Under the pieces are notes generated by a model. It saw only the letters and a list, made by a program, of their open reading frames with translations, was not told the origin of the DNA and made no database searches. A stretch of 18,478 bases of DNA from the NCBI GenBank assembly GCA_041584475.1, contig JBFHDX010000077.1:1-18478 (forward strand), read 5' to 3'. This document shows, piece by piece, positions 15,657 through 18,478 of this stretch (the first letter of the stretch is position 1; every line of letters starts with the position of its first letter). The stretch is from JBFHDX01 sp041584475. GTDB lineage: Bacteria > Pseudomonadota > Alphaproteobacteria > UBA8366 > JADFVY01. A program made the position numbers and the translations under genes.

Positions 15657-16511
15657 ATGATCGATCCTGCAATGGAGGCGCAGTACAACAATCGCGCCAA
15701 CGTCCCCGAACATCCGCGACACATCGCCGAGTGGGCAGAGAAAAGCAGGCGCTGGGAGGCCGAGGCGCGGTCCGAACTGGACATCGCCTACGGCGGCAGC
15801 CCGGCGGAGCTGCTCGATCTGTTCCTGGGCGACGCCGAGCGGGCCCCCGTCCACATGTACATCCATGGCGGCTACTGGCAGGCCAATAGCCGGAAATCGT
15901 CCAGCTTCGTCGCGCGACCGCTGGTCGCCGCCGGCGCGCACGTCGCGGTGCTCGAGTACGGTCTCTGCCCCGACGTCAGCATCGACGAGATCGCCCGGCA
16001 GACACGGGCGGCGCTCGCCTGGCTCCATCGCAACGTCGCGTCGCGCGGCGGCGATCCGGACCGCATCACGGTCTCGGGCCATTCCTGCGGCGGCCAGCTG
16101 GTCGGCATGGCGATGGCGACGGACTGGCCCGCGTTCGGTGCCGGGCTGCCGATCGATCTGGTGAAGGGCGGTGTCTCGGTGAGCGGCGTGTTCGATCTCG
16201 CGCCGCTGATCGACACCAGCATCAACGAAAAGGTCGGCATGGACGTCGAGACCGCGCGCCGCAACAGCCCGCTGTTCATGAAGCCTGCGACGAAGGCACC
16301 CGTTGCCCTGATCTACGGCGCCGAGGAAACGCCGGCGTTCCACGAGCAGTCGGCGCGCTTCGCCGAAGCGTGGGCTGTGAGGGGTGCGCCGACGAGCTGC
16401 GAGGCGGTGCCCGGCGCCGATCATTTCACCGTGCTCAACGGCATGGACGGTCCGCGCCACCCGGCGACTCGTGCCATCCTGGCGCAACTCGGGCCGGGAG
16501 GGGCGCGATGA
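15657..16511 (+). CDS. Alpha/beta hydrolase, arylformamidase-like
   Basis: 284 residues, cytoplasmic, no signal peptide. It belongs to the esterase/kynurenine formamidase-like group of alpha/beta hydrolases. The N-terminus 'AQYNNRANVPEH' and the oxyanion motif HGGYW (70-74, followed by Q-A-N-S-R-K) are typical of that group. The nucleophile is Ser143 in G-H-S-C-G-G, unusual in having Cys in place of the common Ala. The acid is likely Glu223 or Glu224 in 'YGAEETPAF' and the base His256 in 'GADHFTVL'. It begins 5 bases after livF and overlaps the next gene by ATGA, so it belongs to the importer operon. No tryptophan-degradation gene is near, so I do not call it KynB; it probably hydrolyses an ester, amide or N-formyl bond of the imported compound. 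Confidence 0.85.
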   Translation: MIDPAMEAQYNNRANVPEHPRHIAEWAEKSRRWEAEARSELDIAYGGSPAELLDLFLGDAERAPVHMYIHGGYWQANSRKSSSFVARPLVAAGAHVAVLEYGLCPDVSIDEIARQTRAALAWLHRNVASRGGDPDRITVSGHSCGGQLVGMAMATDWPAFGAGLPIDLVKGGVSVSGVFDLAPLIDTSINEKVGMDVETARRNSPLFMKPATKAPVALIYGAEETPAFHEQSARFAEAWAVRGAPTSCEAVPGADHFTVLNGMDGPRHPATRAILAQLGPGGAR

Positions 16512-17557
16512 GCGGGCTTCGCCGTGCCGCCGCGGCGGCGCTTCTCGCGGCGGGTGCCGCTGCGCTGGCCGCGACGGCCGCGGGCGATATCCGACCGGCA
16601 CCGCAGCGCGAGCGCATCGTGATCGCCCATCGCGGCGCCTCCGGGCTGCTGCCCGAGCACACGCTCGAAGCCTATGTCGCCGCCTACTTCATGGGCGCGG
16701 ACTACATCGAGCCGGATCTCGTCATGACGGCGGACGGGGTGCTGATCGCGCTGCACGACATCCATCTCGAGCGGACGACCAACGTCGAGGAACTGTTTCC
16801 CGACCGGGCGAGGGGCGACGGCCGGTGGTACGCGGCGGATTTCAGGCTCGGGGAGATCAAGCGGCTCGCCGTCCACGAGCGCGCGCGTGCCGACGGCACT
16901 CCCGTCTTCCAGTCCGGCCGGTTCAGGATCGACAGCAAGGGCTTTCAAGTTCCGACGCTGGAAGAGGTCATCGAGACGATACAGGAGCTCAACCGGCAGA
17001 CCGGCTGCAGCGTCGGCATCTATCCCGAGACCAAGGACCCGGCGTTTCACGATGCCGCCGGCCTGCCCATGGAAGCGACGTTGCTGCGGGTGCTCGCCGC
17101 GCACGGCTATGCCGGGCCGAACGCCCGGGTCTTCATCCAGTCGTTCGATGCGGCGAACCTCATGGAGATGCGGTTCGAGCGCGGCACCGAGCTGCCGCTG
17201 ATCCAGCTTATCTCGGGCCGTGCCGACCACGACGGCATGGTCACCGCCGCGGGGCTCGACCGCATCGCCACCTATGCGAACGGCATCGGGCCGAGCAAGC
17301 GCCGGATCGAGGACGATGCGGGGCGGCCGGTCGACGGCGGCTCGCTGGTCAGGATGGCGCGTGCCCGCGGCCTGCTCGTGCACCCCTGGACGTTCCGCGC
17401 CGACATGCTGCCCCCGGCACACCATACATTCGAGGACGAGCTGCGCGCGTTCTACGATCGCTACGGCGTCGACGGGGTCTTTACCGATCATCCGGGACCG
17501 GCCGTCAAGGTCGCGCGGGCTGGCGCCAATCCTGGCCGCCGCGCCTGTCTGCCCTAG
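16508..17557 (+). CDS. Exported glycerophosphodiester phosphodiesterase, GlpQ-like
   Basis: 349 residues. A Sec signal peptide spans about 1-26 (MSGLRR, Ala/Leu-rich core, cleavage near ATA-AG), so it acts in the periplasm, unlike the cytoplasmic UgpQ type. GDPD enzymes split glycerophosphodiesters to glycerol 3-phosphate and an alcohol. Catalytic motifs: 'IAHRGASGLLPEHT' (His41, Arg42, Glu50), 'GADYIEPDLVMTADG' (Glu68, Asp70), 'LHDIHLERTT' (His83), and 'IYPETKDP' (Glu174, Lys176). The long insertion with 'VPTLEEVIE' and the late 'VHPWTFRAD' and 'GVDGVFTDHP' are also as in GlpQ. Length fits. Last gene of the importer operon, overlapping the hydrolase by ATGA. It could create or process substrates in the periplasm for the importer, though Liv-type systems are not known for glycerol phosphate. 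Confidence 0.92.
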   Translation: MSGLRRAAAAALLAAGAAALAATAAGDIRPAPQRERIVIAHRGASGLLPEHTLEAYVAAYFMGADYIEPDLVMTADGVLIALHDIHLERTTNVEELFPDRARGDGRWYAADFRLGEIKRLAVHERARADGTPVFQSGRFRIDSKGFQVPTLEEVIETIQELNRQTGCSVGIYPETKDPAFHDAAGLPMEATLLRVLAAHGYAGPNARVFIQSFDAANLMEMRFERGTELPLIQLISGRADHDGMVTAAGLDRIATYANGIGPSKRRIEDDAGRPVDGGSLVRMARARGLLVHPWTFRADMLPPAHHTFEDELRAFYDRYGVDGVFTDHPGPAVKVARAGANPGRRACLP

Positions 17558-17600
17558 CGCGCCGAGCGAGTCGAAAGCCGGCGCCGGCCGCACGGCCCGC

Positions 17601-17653
17601 TTGACAATCGACTGCGGTGCATATATTTCTACATTTCTAGAAATCTCGAAATT
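17601..17653 (+). promoter_or_regulatory. Promoter and nested ArsR operator
   Basis: A perfect -35 TTGACA (17601-17606) is followed by a -10 within TATATTTC (TATTTC at 17624-17629 with 17-base spacing, or TATATT at 17622 with 15). Overlapping the -10 and start region is an AT-rich dyad: a perfect 12-base palindrome ATTTCTAGAAAT (17633-17644) flanked outside by further copies of the half-site, ATTTCT at 17625-17630 on the left and CGAAAT at 17648-17653 (inverted) on the right. This is the position and size expected for an ArsR operator. Binding of the downstream repressor would block its own transcription until an inducer binds. Confidence 0.7.
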
Positions 17654-17661
17654 CTTGTGCC

Positions 17662-17967
17662 ATGCAGTTACAGACCGCCGCGAACCGCCTCGACGCGCTG
17701 GGTGCGCCGACCCGGCTCCGAATCTTCCGGCTCCTCGTTCGTGCCGGAACCGACGGCTTGCCCGTCGGCGGGATCCAGAGCCGGCTCTCCATTCCGGGCT
17801 CGACGCTGACGCATCACCTGCGCGGCCTCATCGCCGCGGGGCTGATCGAGCAGGAGCGACAGGGGGCGATGCTCGTCTGCAGGGCAGACTTCCGGGCGAT
17901 GGACGAGCTGGTCGACTATCTGACGGCGGAGTGCTGCGCCGAGCAGCAGAAGGATGACGCCGCATGA
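17662..17967 (+). CDS. ArsR-family repressor with C-terminal Cys pair
   Basis: 101-residue winged-helix repressor. 'LDALGAPTRLRIFRLLVRAG' (10-29) is the ArsR opening helix pair. The recognition helix region is 'SRLSIPGSTLTHHLRGLIAAGLI' (40-62), followed by the wing 'EQERQGAMLVCRAD'. Cysteines are Cys73, and a vicinal pair Cys91-Cys92 in 'TAECCAEQ' near the C-terminus. Several arsenic-sensing ArsR proteins use C-terminal Cys pairs, and one that responds to trivalent organoarsenicals has just such a pair, so As(III) or methylarsenite is a reasonable inducer. The classical CVCDLC site is absent. No ribosome site is clear before the ATG at 17662. It overlaps the following permease by ATGA and follows a palindromic operator. 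Confidence 0.9.
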   Translation: MQLQTAANRLDALGAPTRLRIFRLLVRAGTDGLPVGGIQSRLSIPGSTLTHHLRGLIAAGLIEQERQGAMLVCRADFRAMDELVDYLTAECCAEQQKDDAA

Positions 17968-18478
17968 CGGCGGATTGCGACGATCGTGGCGGCGCGCCGG
18001 CGCCGCACGTGGTAACGGGGGCGCGCGGCGGCGGGTGGACGCGGGCCGCGTCTGCGGTCGATCCGGTGCTCGCCGTCATGGCGCTGGCGTTTGCCGGCCT
18101 GTCGATCCTGGATCCGGCGCAGGCACTCCAAAGCCTCGTCTTCACGGCCGAGAGCCTGGCCTGGATCTCGCCGTTTCTGCTGTTGGCCGTCGGCATCGCC
18201 GCCTATGTCCGGGCCGCGCGGGCGGACACGCTCATCACGCGCGCGTTCGCCGGGCGCGTGGCGCCGATGATTGTCGCGGCGGCGCTGTTCGGCGCGCTCT
18301 CTCCGTTCTGCTCGTGCGGCGTCATCCCGCTGGTCGGCGCTCTGCTCGGCATGGGCATGCCCTTGCCCGCCGTCATGGCCTTCTGGCTGGCGTCGCCGAT
18401 CATGGATCCGGAGGTGTTCGTGCTGACCGCCGGCGGCCTCGGTCTCGGGTTCGCGATCGCGAAGACGATCGCGGCCGC
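17964..18478 (+). CDS. PF03773-family permease (ArsP-like), 3' truncated by window edge
   Basis: The frame opens at ATG 17964 (ATGA overlap with the arsR stop) and stays open to the window end, 171 residues with no stop. After a polar, glycine-rich N-terminus (about 1-30) come hydrophobic segments at about 31-50, 66-84 and 99-130. The diagnostic motif is 'SPFCSCGVIPLVGALLGMG' with Cys116 and Cys118, followed by 'PLPAVMAFWLASPIMDPE', as in the PF03773 permease family. This family includes ArsP, the efflux permease for trivalent organoarsenicals, as well as poorly characterised members linked to arsenic or antimony. Control by the adjoining ArsR supports a metalloid efflux role. The C-terminal half and any fused domain are outside the window. 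Confidence 0.88.
   Translation, partial: MTADCDDRGGAPAPHVVTGARGGGWTRAASAVDPVLAVMALAFAGLSILDPAQALQSLVFTAESLAWISPFLLLAVGIAAYVRAARADTLITRAFAGRVAPMIVAAALFGALSPFCSCGVIPLVGALLGMGMPLPAVMAFWLASPIMDPEVFVLTAGGLGLGFAIAKTIAA

Noticed and set aside
15657..16511. Naming the hydrolase KynB (kynurenine formamidase)
   Set aside because: Family features agree, but no kynurenine pathway gene is near and the operon points to an imported substrate, so the specific name is not supported.
17577..17588. GCCGGCGCCGGC palindrome as terminator of the liv operon
   Set aside because: A perfect 12-base palindrome, but it leaves no loop of normal size and is not followed by T residues; such GC palindromes are expected often at this base composition.
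1..18478. CRISPR, tRNA, rRNA, insertion sequence or prophage content
   Set aside because: I looked for regular repeats, cloverleaf-like stretches, transposase or integrase motifs and phage structural genes and saw none.

Overview
This is an 18.5 kb piece of a GC-rich chromosome. It most likely comes from an alphaproteobacterium of the Rhodospirillales/Rhodobacterales type. That placement is an inference from base composition, strong third-position GC, the style of the dCache chemoreceptor and HAAT/Liv transporter proteins, and frequent ATGA-coupled genes; no rRNA or tRNA is present to confirm it. I see no insertion sequence, prophage gene, CRISPR array, tRNA or rRNA. The few AT-rich patches (around 2250-2280 and 17620-17655) coincide with likely promoters.

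Layout. (1) 1-1459, plus strand: the 3' end of a glutathione S-transferase, then a two-gene pair made of a Sec-exported EndoU-type nuclease domain protein and a small acidic protein in the position of an immunity protein. (2) 1460-2362: a gene-poor stretch with the decayed 3' end of a sensor histidine kinase (minus strand) and, at its right end, a promoter. (3) 2363-5370, plus: a periplasmic substrate-binding protein (SBP) followed directly by a dCache/HAMP chemoreceptor, with no transporter genes. This looks like a binding-protein-assisted chemotaxis module. It ends in hairpins shared with the convergent pepN. (4) 5422-9397, minus: aminopeptidase N, a three-TM membrane protein of unknown function and a small acidic protein of unknown function. 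(5) 9540-10876, plus: a short arginine-rich upstream ORF with a strong ribosome binding site, overlapping the start of an MFS_3 exporter that has no visible site of its own. (6) 10887-17557, plus: a complete branched-chain/HAAT-type ABC importer (SBP, LivH, LivM, LivG, LivF) followed by an arylformamidase-like alpha/beta hydrolase and an exported glycerophosphodiester phosphodiesterase. Most junctions overlap by 1-8 bases, so this looks like one operon of import plus hydrolysis. (7) 17601-18478, plus: a classic promoter with an AT-rich palindromic operator, an ArsR repressor with a Cys-Cys pair, and the 5' part of a PF03773 permease (ArsP-like), cut by the window end.

The points most worth checking are the free-standing secreted EndoU/putative immunity pair, the SBP-chemoreceptor pair without a transporter, the coupled leader ORF before the MFS gene, the hydrolase and phosphodiesterase in the liv operon, and the ArsR operator with nested half-sites. 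Most other genes are ordinary housekeeping or transport genes.
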